64,000 bases of DNA from Victivallis lenta (GCF_009695545.1 NZ_VUNS01000002.1:310001-374000), one strand, 5' to 3'; positions 33,170 to 41,897 are shown, numbered from the stretch's first letter. The notes: generated from the sequence alone by a model not told the origin. Program-made: numbers and translations.

Positions 33170-33865
33170 ATGGCGAAGAAGGAAATCGACAAAAAGGCGC
33201 TGAACGCCGAGATCTCCAAGGCGATGATGAACGATTTTGAACGGGTCGGAATGGGATTTGTCACCTACTGGAAGCTGATCGCCTGCGCGGCCGTCGGCCT
33301 CGCCGTGCTGATCGCCGCGATCTGCTGGGCCGCCTCTTACCAGAGGAGTTCCGCGAAGAACGCGCGCGAAGCGCTGTCCGGCGCCAGAACGGCGGACGAA
33401 CTGGCCGCCGCGCTGGCTTCCTACGGCAGCTCGCCTGCCGCGCCCGCCGCCCATTTCCGGCTTGCCGGGCTCTATCTTCAGGACAAGAAATTCGACAAGG
33501 CGCTCGAGGAGCTGAAGCTGGCCGAAGGCGGCAGCGACCCGTATACGGCCGGCAATATCGCAATCACCGAGGGGTACGTGCTGGAGCTTTCCGGCAAGCT
33601 TGACGACGCGGCGGCGAAATTCGCCGCCGCCGCCGGCGACACCGCGCTCCCCGCTCCGATGCGCGCCGAGGCACGGTTCGCCGCGGGGCGGCTTTACGCG
33701 CAGCAGAAACAGCTCGACCGCGCCATCGCCCTCCTGTCGGCGGCCGGCAGCCCGGAAGATATGCGGAGCGTCACCGCCACCTGGGATGAATTTTCCGCAT
33801 CGCTGCTCCGGGCGATCAATGCGGGCGAATACGGGCCGCTCAAGCCGGCGGAGCCGAAGCTGTAA
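33170..33865 (+). CDS. Membrane-anchored TPR protein (YfgM-like)
   Basis: A 231-residue protein with a cytosolic N-terminus, one transmembrane helix at about 39-58 (IACAAVGLAVLIAAICWAA) and an exported TPR-like domain (LYLQDKKFDKALEELKLAE, LYAQQKQLDRAIALL). This is the layout of YfgM, the SecYEG-associated chaperone partner, although sequence identity cannot be judged here. ATG 33170 has AAGGA 8 bp ahead. It sits 38 bp after the transformylase. Confidence 0.7.
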   Translation: MAKKEIDKKALNAEISKAMMNDFERVGMGFVTYWKLIACAAVGLAVLIAAICWAASYQRSSAKNAREALSGARTADELAAALASYGSSPAAPAAHFRLAGLYLQDKKFDKALEELKLAEGGSDPYTAGNIAITEGYVLELSGKLDDAAAKFAAAAGDTALPAPMRAEARFAAGRLYAQQKQLDRAIALLSAAGSPEDMRSVTATWDEFSASLLRAINAGEYGPLKPAEPKL

Positions 33866-33876
33866 TTCCGCAGGTC

Positions 33877-34638
33877 ATGGAGCTCACCCGCAAACAGGAA
33901 TCGCTGATCCGTTCGCTTTACACCCGGCACGGCCGGCGTAAAGCGGGGCTCTGCGTCTGCGAAGGATTGCGGGCCGCGGGGGAACTCTTCATGCGGGCGC
34001 CGGAACTGGTCCGCTTCACCGTCGCGACGGAAGCCGCGGCCGGAGAGCTGGCGATTCCGGGAGAACTCCACCGGGTTCCGGAGGGAAAACTGCGGGAGCT
34101 GGCCGGAACGGTCAACTCGCAGGGGATCCTCGCCGTCGCCGCGATTCCGCCCGAACCGGACGCCGCGGAGGCTCCGGCCGATCCGTTCCTGCTCGCGATC
34201 GACCGTCTCGGCGACCCCGGCAACTTCGGCACGATCTGCCGGACGCTGCGGGCGGCCGGGCTCACCGAACTCTGGTATACGAAAGGTTCGGTCGATCCGT
34301 ACGGCGACAAGGCGATCCGCTCGGCGCTCGGCGCGCAGTTCGCGCTGAAGCTCCGCGGCTTCGACGACCTCGAGGCGCTGCGGGCGGCCGCACAATCGTA
34401 CGGCTACCCGTCCGTCTGGCTGACCGATCCGCACGGCGGGGAGAGCTGCTTCTCCGCCGCGAAACTGTACGAGCGCAGCGTGATCGTGATCGGCGGCGAA
34501 GCGAACGGCGTGACTCCGCTTGCGGGAGCGCAGCGGGTCATGATTCCGATGCCGGGCAACTACGAATCGCTGAATGCGGCGCAGGCCGCCACGATTTTTC
34601 TGTTTGAATATGTGCGAAGAACAATGAACACGGAGTGA
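33877..34638 (+). CDS. SpoU/TrmH-family RNA 2'-O-methyltransferase
   Basis: A 253-residue SPOUT enzyme. An N-terminal substrate-binding domain of about 95 residues precedes the knot domain with motif 1 DRLGDPGNFGTICRT, motif 2 IGGEANGV and motif 3 IPMPGNYESLNAAQA. These enzymes methylate ribose 2'-OH in rRNA or tRNA; the target is unknown (RlmB-like by layout). The gene follows by 11 bp. Confidence 0.9.
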   Translation: MELTRKQESLIRSLYTRHGRRKAGLCVCEGLRAAGELFMRAPELVRFTVATEAAAGELAIPGELHRVPEGKLRELAGTVNSQGILAVAAIPPEPDAAEAPADPFLLAIDRLGDPGNFGTICRTLRAAGLTELWYTKGSVDPYGDKAIRSALGAQFALKLRGFDDLEALRAAAQSYGYPSVWLTDPHGGESCFSAAKLYERSVIVIGGEANGVTPLAGAQRVMIPMPGNYESLNAAQAATIFLFEYVRRTMNTE

Positions 34639-34639
34639 A

Positions 34640-35788
34640 ATGACGGTCATGCCGGTCTGGTGCCAGATTTATTTGTTCGCGTTTCTTGCCGGAGCCGTGT
34701 CGACGCTTTTCGACACGCCGGTTTTCGGCCGGATCGCCCGGAAGTTCGATTTCATGGACAGGCCGCAGGCCAACCACAAAGGACACGGCCGGGCAACCCC
34801 GCTCCTCGGCGGGGCCGCCATGTTCACGGGCTGGCTCTTCTGCCTGGCGGCGGGGCTGGGCGCGGCGTTTTTCGTGCAGCTGCCCGGCTTCAGCGAAGCG
34901 GTTTCAGCTCACCTGGCCGGCATCAACTCCACGCTGCCGCAGCTCGGATTTCTCGTGCTCGGGGCTTTTCTGGCCGTCCTGCTCGGGCTGGTGGACGACA
35001 AGTACGCGCTTTCGGCGGCCGCCAAGTTCGGCGGCCAGTTCCTGATCGCGCTGCTCGCGGTCGGACTCGGCGGAGTGCGGGTCAACATCTTCTTCACGAA
35101 TCCGGTGCTGGTCTGGGGCGCGTCGGTCTTCTGGCTCATGCTGCTCATGAATTCGATCAACTTCTTCGACAACATGGACGGGCTCGCGGTCGGCACGATC
35201 ACGATCGCCATGGGCTTCTTCTGCGTGATCGCGGCGTTGAACAACCAGTATTTCATCGCGGCGCTCGCGGCGATGAGCTGCGGCGTCACAGCCGGATTCT
35301 GGTATTACAACACCTCCCCCGCCATGATTTTCATGGGGGATTCCGGCAGCCATTTCCTCGGCTACCTGGCGGCGGTGATTTCGGCGGGGGTCAGCTGGTT
35401 CGGCATCGATTACTCGCTGTCGCGCTTTCCGATCCTCATGCCGCTCTTCATCCTCGCGCTGCCGCTTTTCGACACGGGCATGGTGGTGCTGATCCGCACC
35501 TGCCGGGGCAAGCCGTTCTGGATCGGCGACCACAACCATATTTCGCACCGTTTCGTCCGCATGGGGCTGTCGCGGCGGCAGGCGGTGCTGCTCGTGCACC
35601 TGATGGCGCTCAGCGTAGGGCTCGGCATCCTGCCGGTATTCTGGGGAGATTTCCGCACTGCGGCGATTCTGGTCGCCCAGGCGTTCCTGTTCCTGCTGGT
35701 CGTTTCGATTCTGCAATTCGCACTTTCCGACCGGCAGGACACCCGCGAAAAAGTTCAACCCGACGAAACGAAAGAGAAAAAGCCATGA
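34640..35788 (+). CDS. WecA/TagO-like polyprenyl-phosphate HexNAc-1-P transferase
   Basis: A 382-residue membrane enzyme with about 11 helices. GLVDDKY holds the Mg-binding aspartates, NFFDNMDGLA is the central motif, and IFMGDSGSHFLGY and GDHNHISHRF are the later cytosolic motifs of the MraY/WecA superfamily. WecA-type enzymes start O-antigen or teichoic acid chains on undecaprenyl phosphate; the HHR-like motif favours WecA over MraY. It begins 1 bp after the methylase stop and overlaps the deaminase by ATGA. Confidence 0.87.
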   Translation: MTVMPVWCQIYLFAFLAGAVSTLFDTPVFGRIARKFDFMDRPQANHKGHGRATPLLGGAAMFTGWLFCLAAGLGAAFFVQLPGFSEAVSAHLAGINSTLPQLGFLVLGAFLAVLLGLVDDKYALSAAAKFGGQFLIALLAVGLGGVRVNIFFTNPVLVWGASVFWLMLLMNSINFFDNMDGLAVGTITIAMGFFCVIAALNNQYFIAALAAMSCGVTAGFWYYNTSPAMIFMGDSGSHFLGYLAAVISAGVSWFGIDYSLSRFPILMPLFILALPLFDTGMVVLIRTCRGKPFWIGDHNHISHRFVRMGLSRRQAVLLVHLMALSVGLGILPVFWGDFRTAAILVAQAFLFLLVVSILQFALSDRQDTREKVQPDETKEKKP

Positions 35789-36255
35789 CCAGTCACAAAC
35801 GTCCGAGCTGGGACCGCTATTTCATGGATATCGCACATGTGGCGGCCAGCCGCAGCAACTGCTCGCGGCGGCAGGTCGCCGCGGTGCTCGTCCGGGACTG
35901 CCGGATCATCTCGACCGGTTACAACGGCACGCCGCGCGGAGTGCGGAACTGTTCCGACGGCGGCTGCCCGCGCTGCAATTCCGACACGCCGTCCGGCACA
36001 AACCTCACCCAGTGCCTCTGCAGCCATGCCGAGGAGAACGCGATCGTGCAGGCCGCCTATCACGGCATCGCCGTCAAGGGGGCGACGCTCTATACGACCT
36101 TCAGCCCGTGCCTGCTTTGCGCGAAGATGATCATCAACGCCGGAATCAAGGAGGTGGTCTATCACACGCGCTACTCCATCGACGACGTGTCGCTCGCGCT
36201 GCTGCACGAAGCCGGGGTCGTCGTCCGCCCGCTCGCGGAGGAAGACGATGAGTAA
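35785..36255 (+). CDS. dCMP deaminase (ComEB family)
   Basis: A 156-residue zinc cytidine-deaminase-fold enzyme. HAEEN holds the zinc histidine and catalytic Glu; SPCLLC gives the two zinc cysteines. Additional Cys/His residues in CPRCNSD and CLCSHAEEN are usual in dCMP deaminases, which make dUMP for thymidylate, a fitting partner for Tmk. ATG 35785 overlaps the WecA-like stop by 4 bp. Confidence 0.9.
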   Translation: MTSHKRPSWDRYFMDIAHVAASRSNCSRRQVAAVLVRDCRIISTGYNGTPRGVRNCSDGGCPRCNSDTPSGTNLTQCLCSHAEENAIVQAAYHGIAVKGATLYTTFSPCLLCAKMIINAGIKEVVYHTRYSIDDVSLALLHEAGVVVRPLAEEDDE

Positions 36256-36742
36256 GAATCCGGCGGACGGCATCATGACGCTCGAAGAGGCGAAAGCGTG
36301 GCGGGCCCGGCTGCGGCGGGAGGGAAAACGGCTGGTCGTCACAAACGGCTGCTTCGATCTTCTGCACCGCGGCCATGCCGAATATCTTTACGAGAGCCGG
36401 GAGCTCGGCGACGCCCTGCTGATCCTGGTGAATTCCGATGCAAGCGTCCGGAACCTGAAGGGGCCGGAGCGGCCGCTGGTCGATGAGTACAACCGCTGCT
36501 ACCTGCTCTCGGCGCTGGCCTGCGTCGACGCGACGGTGGTGTTCGACGGAAAACGGTGCGACCGCGAACTGCGCGAGCTGGCCGCCGACCTCTACGTGAA
36601 AGGCGGCGACTATACGCTCGACAAGCTCGACCCGGCCGAACGCGCCGCGCTCGAGGCGGCCGGGACGAAAATCTGTTTCAAGCCGTTCATTCCGGGTTTT
36701 TCGACCACCCGCATCGTAGAAAAGATCCGGCGGAGCCTGTAA
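36248..36742 (+). CDS. rfaE2: D-glycero-beta-D-manno-heptose 1-P adenylyltransferase (HldE C-domain type)
   Basis: A 164-residue nucleotidyltransferase. TNGCFDLLHRGHAEYL contains the HxGH site and FSTTRIVEKI is the closing segment of the RfaE/HldE adenylyltransferase domain. It makes ADP-heptose for LPS core. The kinase half of HldE is not attached and not nearby. It overlaps the deaminase by 8 bp. Confidence 0.9.
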   Translation: MSKNPADGIMTLEEAKAWRARLRREGKRLVVTNGCFDLLHRGHAEYLYESRELGDALLILVNSDASVRNLKGPERPLVDEYNRCYLLSALACVDATVVFDGKRCDRELRELAADLYVKGGDYTLDKLDPAERAALEAAGTKICFKPFIPGFSTTRIVEKIRRSL

Positions 36743-36790
36743 GAGACGCGCCCCCTCCTCCGCCGCGCATGACGCCGAACGGCGGCCGGG

Positions 36791-39235
36791 CTATTTCCGC
36801 CCGGCGCGATGCAGCCGGATGTTCCGGAGACGCAGCGCATTCAGCACGACCGTCACCGAACTCGCCGCCATCGCGGCGGCTCCGACCACCGGCGAAAGCC
36901 GCCAGCCGAGCAGCACGTAGAACGCGCCCGCCGCCAGCGGAATGCCGACCGCGTTGTAGAAGAACGCCCAGAACAGATTTTCCCGGATGATCCGCATCGT
37001 GGCCCGGCTCAGCTCGATTGCGGCGGGAACTTCGTCGAGGCCGCTCTGCATCAGGACCACGTCGGCCGACTCCATCGCAACGTCGGTGCCGGAGCCGATC
37101 GCGATGCCGACGTCGGCCTGCGCCAGCGCCGGAGCGTCGTTGATCCCGTCGCCGACCATGGCGATGACCTTCGTTCCGTCGGCCTGCAGTTCCCGGATGA
37201 TGCCGGCCTTGTCGCCCGGCAGGAGCTCGGCCCGGAAGCTTGCAAGATGCAGTTCGTCGGCCATCGCCCGCGCGGCCGGCAGGTTGTCGCCGGTCAGCAT
37301 GACGGTTTCGATTCCGAGCGCGTTGAGCCGTTCGACCGCATCGGCAGCTCCGGGCTTCAACCGGTCGCCGATGCCGATCACACCGGCGGGACGGCCCTCT
37401 TCCGCCGCGTAAACGAGCGAGAGTCCGGCCGGAACGCCGAGCTTTTCAAAGGCGGCCGGATCGATTTCTTCGGTTTTCATAAGCCGGGCGTTGCCGAAGA
37501 GCCACCTCTTCCCGGCGATCACGGCCGATACGCCGTAACCGGGGCGGTCCTCAAATTGCCCTGCGGACGGGAGCGGAAGCTTTTCGGCTTCAGCCTTGCG
37601 GACGACCGCTTCCGCCAGCGGATGGCTCGAATTCTTTTCCGCCGCAGCAGCGGCCGCAAGCACGCCGCCCTCCGTAAAACCGTCGGCGGCGCGGACCAGA
37701 TTCACAACCGGTTCGCCGACAGTCAGTGTGCCGGTTTTGTCGAAGACGACCGCGCTGATCTTCCCGGCGTTTTCGAGCACGGCGCCGCTCTTGATCAGGA
37801 TGCCGGAGCGGGCGCCGCGGCCGATTCCGACGATGATCGCGATCGGTGTGGCGAGCCCGAGCGCACAGGGACAGGCGATGACCAGCACCGCCAGCGCGAA
37901 TTCAAGCGCCGCCGCGAATCCCGCTCCGGCCAGCAGCCAGGCGAGCAGCGTGACGAGCGCGATCGACAGCACGCACCAGACAAAGTAACCCGAGATGCGG
38001 TCCGCGAGGCGGGCGATCGGCGGACGCGACCCCTGCGCATCCTCGACGAGTTTGATGATGCGCGCGAGCGTGGTTTCGTCCCCGACCCGGGTCGCCTGCA
38101 TGACGATGGAGCCGTTCCGGTTGATCGAGCCGCCGGTCAGCGGATCGCCGGGAACCTTGTCGACCGGCATCGACTCGCCGGAGAGCATCGACTCATCCAC
38201 CGACGTCGTGCCTTCGACCGTCGTGCCGTCGACCGGAATCCGGGCGCCGGGCTTTACGCGGAGCAGGTCGCCTTTGCGGACGAAGGCGGCCGGAATTTCA
38301 CGCTCGCGGCCGTCCTCAATCCGGATCGCCGTCTCCGGCGCGAGGCGCATGAGTTCGCGGATCGCGCCCGAAGCCTTGCGGCGCGAGCGTCCCTCGAGAT
38401 ATTTGCCGAGCATGATCAGCGCGACGATCATCCCGGCCGTGTCGAAATAGAGGTGGCCGAACCGGCCTTCGGCGCAGAGCCACAGCGAATAGACGATCGC
38501 GGCTCCGGTGCCGGAGGCAATCAGCGAATCCATGTTCGGGCTGCCGCGGAAAAGCGCCCGGAAGCCGCTCGTGTAGAAACGGAATCCGGCGACGACGACC
38601 GGCAGCAGCAGCAGGATCTGAATCAGCGCATTCCACTCCGGTTTCAGCGGGAAGAACGGCAGATGCAGCATCTCATACATTGCGACATAGCTCAGCAGCG
38701 CCGCAAAGACGATCGCCGCCGTGAAGCGGAAGGTCTCCCGGCGGGCTTCGGCCTCCTCTTCCGGCGCGGCAGTCTGAACCGGGAGCGCCGGAACCGGTTC
38801 CGCCCCGAATCCGGCCTTCCTGACCGCATCGGCGACCTGCTCCGGCGTGAGCTCCGGCGCGGCTTCGAGCGTCAGGCGGTTCGCCGCGAAATTCACGTAG
38901 ACATCGGAGGCGCCCGGCAGCTTTTTCACGGCGCGCTCCACGGCCGCTGCGCACGACGCGCAGTGCATGCCGGTGACGTCGAAACTCAGCTTGCGTTCCG
39001 CCGGTACGGCAGCCGTCCCGGCGGGATGCGCCGCCTTCGCCCCGAATCCGGCCTTCCTGACCGCATCGGCGACCTGCTCCGGCGTGAGCTCCGGCGCGGC
39101 TTCGAGCGTCAGGCGGTTCGCCGCGAAATTCACGTAGACATCGGAAGCGCCCGGCAGCTTTTTCACAGCGCGCTCCACGGCCGCCGCGCACGACGCGCAG
39201 TGCATGCCGGTGACGTCGAAACTCAATTTGCTCAT
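36791..39235 (-). CDS. copA: Copper-type P1B ATPase with duplicated HMA domains
   Basis: An 814-residue heavy-metal exporter. Two HMA domains (residues about 3-68 and 82-147) each have GMHCASC. The membrane CPC motif is in ACPCALGLATP; phosphorylation site DKTGTLTVGE; hinge GDGINDAPALAQAD. The CPC and the later membrane residues fit Cu(I) export to the periplasm. The HMA domains are encoded by near-identical DNA (see repeats). ATG 39235 follows AAGGAG at 11 bp. The gene is 6 bp downstream of a small Cys-rich membrane protein. Confidence 0.93.
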   Translation of the reverse strand: MSKLSFDVTGMHCASCAAAVERAVKKLPGASDVYVNFAANRLTLEAAPELTPEQVADAVRKAGFGAKAAHPAGTAAVPAERKLSFDVTGMHCASCAAAVERAVKKLPGASDVYVNFAANRLTLEAAPELTPEQVADAVRKAGFGAEPVPALPVQTAAPEEEAEARRETFRFTAAIVFAALLSYVAMYEMLHLPFFPLKPEWNALIQILLLLPVVVAGFRFYTSGFRALFRGSPNMDSLIASGTGAAIVYSLWLCAEGRFGHLYFDTAGMIVALIMLGKYLEGRSRRKASGAIRELMRLAPETAIRIEDGREREIPAAFVRKGDLLRVKPGARIPVDGTTVEGTTSVDESMLSGESMPVDKVPGDPLTGGSINRNGSIVMQATRVGDETTLARIIKLVEDAQGSRPPIARLADRISGYFVWCVLSIALVTLLAWLLAGAGFAAALEFALAVLVIACPCALGLATPIAIIVGIGRGARSGILIKSGAVLENAGKISAVVFDKTGTLTVGEPVVNLVRAADGFTEGGVLAAAAAAEKNSSHPLAEAVVRKAEAEKLPLPSAGQFEDRPGYGVSAVIAGKRWLFGNARLMKTEEIDPAAFEKLGVPAGLSLVYAAEEGRPAGVIGIGDRLKPGAADAVERLNALGIETVMLTGDNLPAARAMADELHLASFRAELLPGDKAGIIRELQADGTKVIAMVGDGINDAPALAQADVGIAIGSGTDVAMESADVVLMQSGLDEVPAAIELSRATMRIIRENLFWAFFYNAVGIPLAAGAFYVLLGWRLSPVVGAAAMAASSVTVVLNALRLRNIRLHRAGRK
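38801..38993. repeat. HMA-domain direct repeat, unit 1 (encodes second HMA)
   Basis: A 193-bp unit matching 39038-39230 with five base differences, all silent at the protein level. The offset is 237 bp (79 codons), so the reading frame is kept. Confidence 0.95.
39038..39230. repeat. HMA-domain direct repeat, unit 2 (encodes first HMA)
   Basis: Partner of 38801-38993. The 44-bp segment between the units encodes the linker between the two metal-binding domains. Confidence 0.95.
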
Positions 39236-39241
39236 AAAGAC

Positions 39242-39403
39242 TCAGCGCTCCTTGAATTTCTTCGCCGGACAGCTTTTCGAGCAGCTGCCGCAGTTGCACT
39301 CGCCCTTACGGAATTTCCGGATCAGCAGATAAAGCGCGCCGAGCGCCAGCAGTCCGACCAGGATTTTGTCCCAATGATGGATGAAGCCGAAATAGAATTC
39401 CAT
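39242..39403 (-). CDS. Small Cys-rich membrane protein (FeoB-associated type)
   Basis: A 53-residue protein: a short N-terminus (MEFYFGFIHHWDKI), one transmembrane helix (about 14-30), a basic stretch (RKFRKGE) and a Cys cluster with the pattern C-N-C-G-S-C-S-K-S-C. This matches the FeoB-associated Cys-rich membrane proteins in size and layout. GGGAGG lies 9 bp ahead of ATG 39403; an ATG at 39409 is possible. The four cysteines could bind metal for delivery to or from CopA. It is the first gene of the copA unit. Confidence 0.75.
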   Translation of the reverse strand: MEFYFGFIHHWDKILVGLLALGALYLLIRKFRKGECNCGSCSKSCPAKKFKER

Positions 39404-39424
39404 GATCATGATCCTCCCTTACGC

Positions 39425-39440
39425 ATTAGCTGTACCTAAT
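39425..39440. promoter_or_regulatory. Operator-like palindrome at the copA unit start site
   Basis: ATTAG and CTAAT arms separated by 6 bp lie 1 bp past the -10 of the copA promoter, at the expected transcription start. The TTAGGT half resembles DtxR-family iron/manganese boxes. It does not contain the TACANNTGTA core of CopY boxes. Confidence 0.5.
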
Positions 39441-39441
39441 T

Positions 39442-39469
39442 ATTATAGTATTTTCCGTTAAAAAATCAA
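39442..39469 (-). promoter_or_regulatory. Promoter of the Cys-rich protein-copA unit
   Basis: Minus-strand TTGATT, 16 bp, TATAAT (perfect -10), 39 bp before ATG 39403. Confidence 0.65.
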
Positions 39470-39587
39470 GCGTTCCGGCGGAAAATGCACGGAAAACCCC
39501 GGCGGCGGCGGTACAGTTCCGGATCGGCGGCCGGTTTCCGAACACAGTTGAAATCCTGTTTTTTTCCGGTTATTATTCAAAATCGAC

Positions 39588-39616
39588 TTGACATTTTCTG
39601 TAAAATGAGTCATAAT
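39588..39616 (+). promoter_or_regulatory. Promoter TTGACA-17-CATAAT of pseudopilin A
   Basis: Perfect -35 at 39588-39593, CATAAT at 39611-39616, 17-bp spacer. It is overlapped by the inverted repeat at 39593-39629. Confidence 0.8.
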
Positions 39617-39629
39617 ATTTACAGAAAAT
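39593..39629. promoter_or_regulatory. Operator-like perfect inverted repeat on the pseudopilin A promoter
   Basis: Two 12-bp arms, ATTTTCTGTAAA and TTTACAGAAAAT, are perfect reverse complements separated by 13 bp. They cover the spacer and the transcription start. A single related palindrome (ATTTACAGTAAAT) sits at the same place in the LacI gene promoter, so the LacI-family protein encoded next door is the likely binder. Confidence 0.6.
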
Positions 39630-39690
39630 AAAAGTAGTTTTACAGCAAAACCAAAAAAAACACCAACAGGTCAAATAAGGAAAACCCGAG

Positions 39691-40506
39691 ATGTCTGTCC
39701 GAATCAAAACCATGGCAGGGAGAAAAAACATGAAGGAGATGAACCGGAAAAACGGAGTGCGGCGCCCCTCCCGTTTCACATTGATCGAACTGCTCGTGGT
39801 GATTGCGATCATCGCGATTCTCGCGTCGATGCTGCTTCCGTCGCTGCACAAGGCGCGGCTGCGGGCCTACACGTCGAAGTGCAAAGGCAACATGAAGAAC
39901 CTGGTCTCCGGAATTCAGTTCTACGCCTCGGATTACAAAGATCAGATGCCGTGTCACGGCGGCCGCGCGACGGTGGACGGCGACTACAATTCGACCTGGT
40001 GGATGTGGCAGCTCAGGAACCATTACGGCAGCGGGGACAAAATATTCGCCTGTCCCGGTAATGTGGTCCGTCCGGTGACGACCCTCGAAAACTTCGTCCC
40101 GGGACTCGGCTGGATCGGAGATTCCCAGCGGATGGATTCCGGCCGGACGAATTATTCGATCAACGGGCTGCTGTCGATGCAGAAAAAGTGGAACCGGAAC
40201 GGCAACTCCGGCAAGGTCAGTAAATTCGATATTCCGAGCCGAAGCATCATGGTGCTCGAATACCATGTGCCGACCTTCGTCGACGGCACGAAGAAATACA
40301 ACAGCAGCCTGAGCCGTTACGGCGCGGAGTTCAACCTGCGGGACCACCAGAATACCGGCTCAAATTTCGCGATGGCCGACGGCCACCTCGAAACCCTTTC
40401 GTTCGGAGCAAACCCGCGCGGCCTGGTGTTCGCCCCGCTTGAAAGCTGGCTGCGTCCGGTCGAAGACTACTGGCGGCCGCTCTGGATTTCGGGGCCACCG
40501 AACTGA
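39691..40506 (+). CDS. Pseudopilin A (prepilin-type N-terminus, H-X9-DG-like)
   Basis: A 271-residue protein (or 258 from ATG 39730; both starts have ribosome sites). [21 protein letters not shown] is a class III prepilin signal and N-terminal helix; residue -1 is Arg, not the usual Gly. The C-terminal region has a DH-x10-DG segment ending [10 protein letters not shown], close to the H-X9-DG motif of this pseudopilin family, and a Trp-rich end. It is probably an outward-facing surface or periplasmic fibre component. It is directly followed by a LacI-type regulator with a similar operator. Confidence 0.85.
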   Translation: MSVRIKTMAGRKNMKEMNRKNGVRRPSRFTLIELLVVIAIIAILASMLLPSLHKARLRAYTSKCKGNMKNLVSGIQFYASDYKDQMPCHGGRATVDGDYNSTWWMWQLRNHYGSGDKIFACPGNVVRPVTTLENFVPGLGWIGDSQRMDSGRTNYSINGLLSMQKKWNRNGNSGKVSKFDIPSRSIMVLEYHVPTFVDGTKKYNSSLSRYGAEFNLRDHQNTGSNFAMADGHLETLSFGANPRGLVFAPLESWLRPVEDYWRPLWISGPPN

Positions 40507-40544
40507 CACGAATCATTTTTTCAGATAAAATATCGGATGAAGGC

Positions 40545-40573
40545 TTGACATCCGGCGAAACATAAGTCATAAT
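40545..40573 (+). promoter_or_regulatory. Promoter TTGACA-17-CATAAT of the LacI gene
   Basis: TTGACA at 40545-40550, CATAAT at 40568-40573, spacer 17 bp. The context AAGTCATAATATTTACAG is nearly the same as at 39607-39624. Confidence 0.78.
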
Positions 40574-40586
40574 ATTTACAGTAAAT
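40574..40586. promoter_or_regulatory. LacI-type operator ATTTACAGTAAAT
   Basis: A perfect 13-bp palindrome immediately after the -10 of the LacI gene, matching the arms at 39593-39629. Binding here would block initiation, suggesting autoregulation. Confidence 0.6.
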
Positions 40587-40612
40587 TTCAGAAAAAATGT
40601 CTGGAGATGGAA

Positions 40613-41671
40613 ATGGCAGTTAGACAACCGGTGACATTGACTCAGGTGGCGGAGGCCGCCGGAGTGTCGATCGCAACCGTGTCCCGGGTTCTGAACCGTC
40701 GCGGACAGGTTGACGAGCACACCCGCCGCCGCGTCATGACGTCGGTGGAGAATCTCGGGTATGATGCGAGTTCGATTGCGAGGAAGCGCGAGGCGCGGAT
40801 CGAGCAGCGCATGTTCAATGTCGAACTTCTGCTCTGCCCGCTGGCCGAACAGAAGAACATGCTGCTCCTCGACTTCATGGCGGAGGCGCTGCGCGGCGTG
40901 CAGAGCTTTTTCAGCCGGCACGGCAATGTGCGGATGAATATCTGCACATGGGAGCCGGACGAGATCATGCACCACGAGGAAAACGAGATGATTTTCAACC
41001 GCCTGGTCAATGCGGACGGCGTGCTGGTGATCGGCAATCCGGCCAGCGAAATCATCGACCGGCTGGTGGAGGCCGGCGTCATGCCGGTGCTGATTTCGAC
41101 CGACCGGCAGGATATCCCGCTGAACTCGGTCTGCTTCGACGATTTCGCCGGCGGCGTGATGGCGGCCCGGCATCTGGTGGAGTGCGGTTTCCGGAGGATC
41201 GGATTTCTCTGCGGCTCCGACAAAGCCCGTTCGTTCCTGCGCCGCCGCAGCGGCGTGATGGTCCAGACGATCGATTCGCTCGGATTCGAGAACTTCGAGA
41301 GCCGCACCCCGAAAACCTCCGACGACAGCGAGGTCGCGGTCTGTTTCCGCGAATGGCTCGAATCGGGGCACTGTCCGGAGGCGATCATCACTTCGCACGC
41401 GAGCGCGGCGGCGGTGGTCTGCCGGGAGCTGAAGTCGTGCGGACTCTCCTGCCCCGAGGATTACAGCATCATCACATTCGACGATACGATAGACAATGTT
41501 TTCGGACTCGAAATCACGCACCTGCACATCTATCCGCGCGAGCTCGGAATCAAATCGGCCCAGCGCATTTACCAGATGATGAGTTCGAGCGGCAAGGATG
41601 ACCGCCCCTATAAAATCGTGCTCCCGCTTGAGTTGACGATGGGGAATTCCGTGAAATGCCGGGCGAAATGA
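40613..41671 (+). CDS. LacI-family transcriptional regulator
   Basis: A 352-residue regulator. The N-terminal helix-turn-helix VTLTQVAEAAGVSIATVSRVLN (residues 7-28) and hinge are typical; the rest is a periplasmic-binding-protein-like ligand domain (ADGVLVIGNPAS, FDDFAGGVMAARHLV). ATG 40613 is 6 bp after GGAG; ATG 40607 is too close. Ligand is probably a sugar. It should bind the palindromes at 39593-39629 and 40574-40586 and control itself and pseudopilin A; effects on module B downstream are possible. Confidence 0.92.
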   Translation: MAVRQPVTLTQVAEAAGVSIATVSRVLNRRGQVDEHTRRRVMTSVENLGYDASSIARKREARIEQRMFNVELLLCPLAEQKNMLLLDFMAEALRGVQSFFSRHGNVRMNICTWEPDEIMHHEENEMIFNRLVNADGVLVIGNPASEIIDRLVEAGVMPVLISTDRQDIPLNSVCFDDFAGGVMAARHLVECGFRRIGFLCGSDKARSFLRRRSGVMVQTIDSLGFENFESRTPKTSDDSEVAVCFREWLESGHCPEAIITSHASAAAVVCRELKSCGLSCPEDYSIITFDDTIDNVFGLEITHLHIYPRELGIKSAQRIYQMMSSSGKDDRPYKIVLPLELTMGNSVKCRAK

Positions 41672-41897
41672 TCCGGCGCAGCATAACGATGAATGCGTGA
41701 TGCAGACGAAACAATACGGCCCGATATGGAAAAAACGCGGTCGGCTCCGTATAAAGGAAAAAATCGGCAGTGGGAGAAATGGAAAAGCGTCGCGGCCGGA
41801 GGCCGGGAAATCGGATCTCTTTTCATTGCGTCAAATCGCAGTCGGTATTCTTTAGAGTCGCACCCGACCTATTCATCATTATGTGACGGAGGAAGCC

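Noticed and set aside
36785-36805. GC palindrome GCCGGGC/GCCCGGC at the end of copA as a terminator
   Set aside because: It overlaps the copA stop codon and has no T-run on either strand.
36809-39439. 876-aa plus-strand frame opposite copA
   Set aside because: Antisense shadow; its internal repeat only reflects the HMA duplication on the other strand.
39425-39440. CopY-type cop box before copA
   Set aside because: The TACANNTGTA core is absent; the arms are ATTAG/CTAAT.
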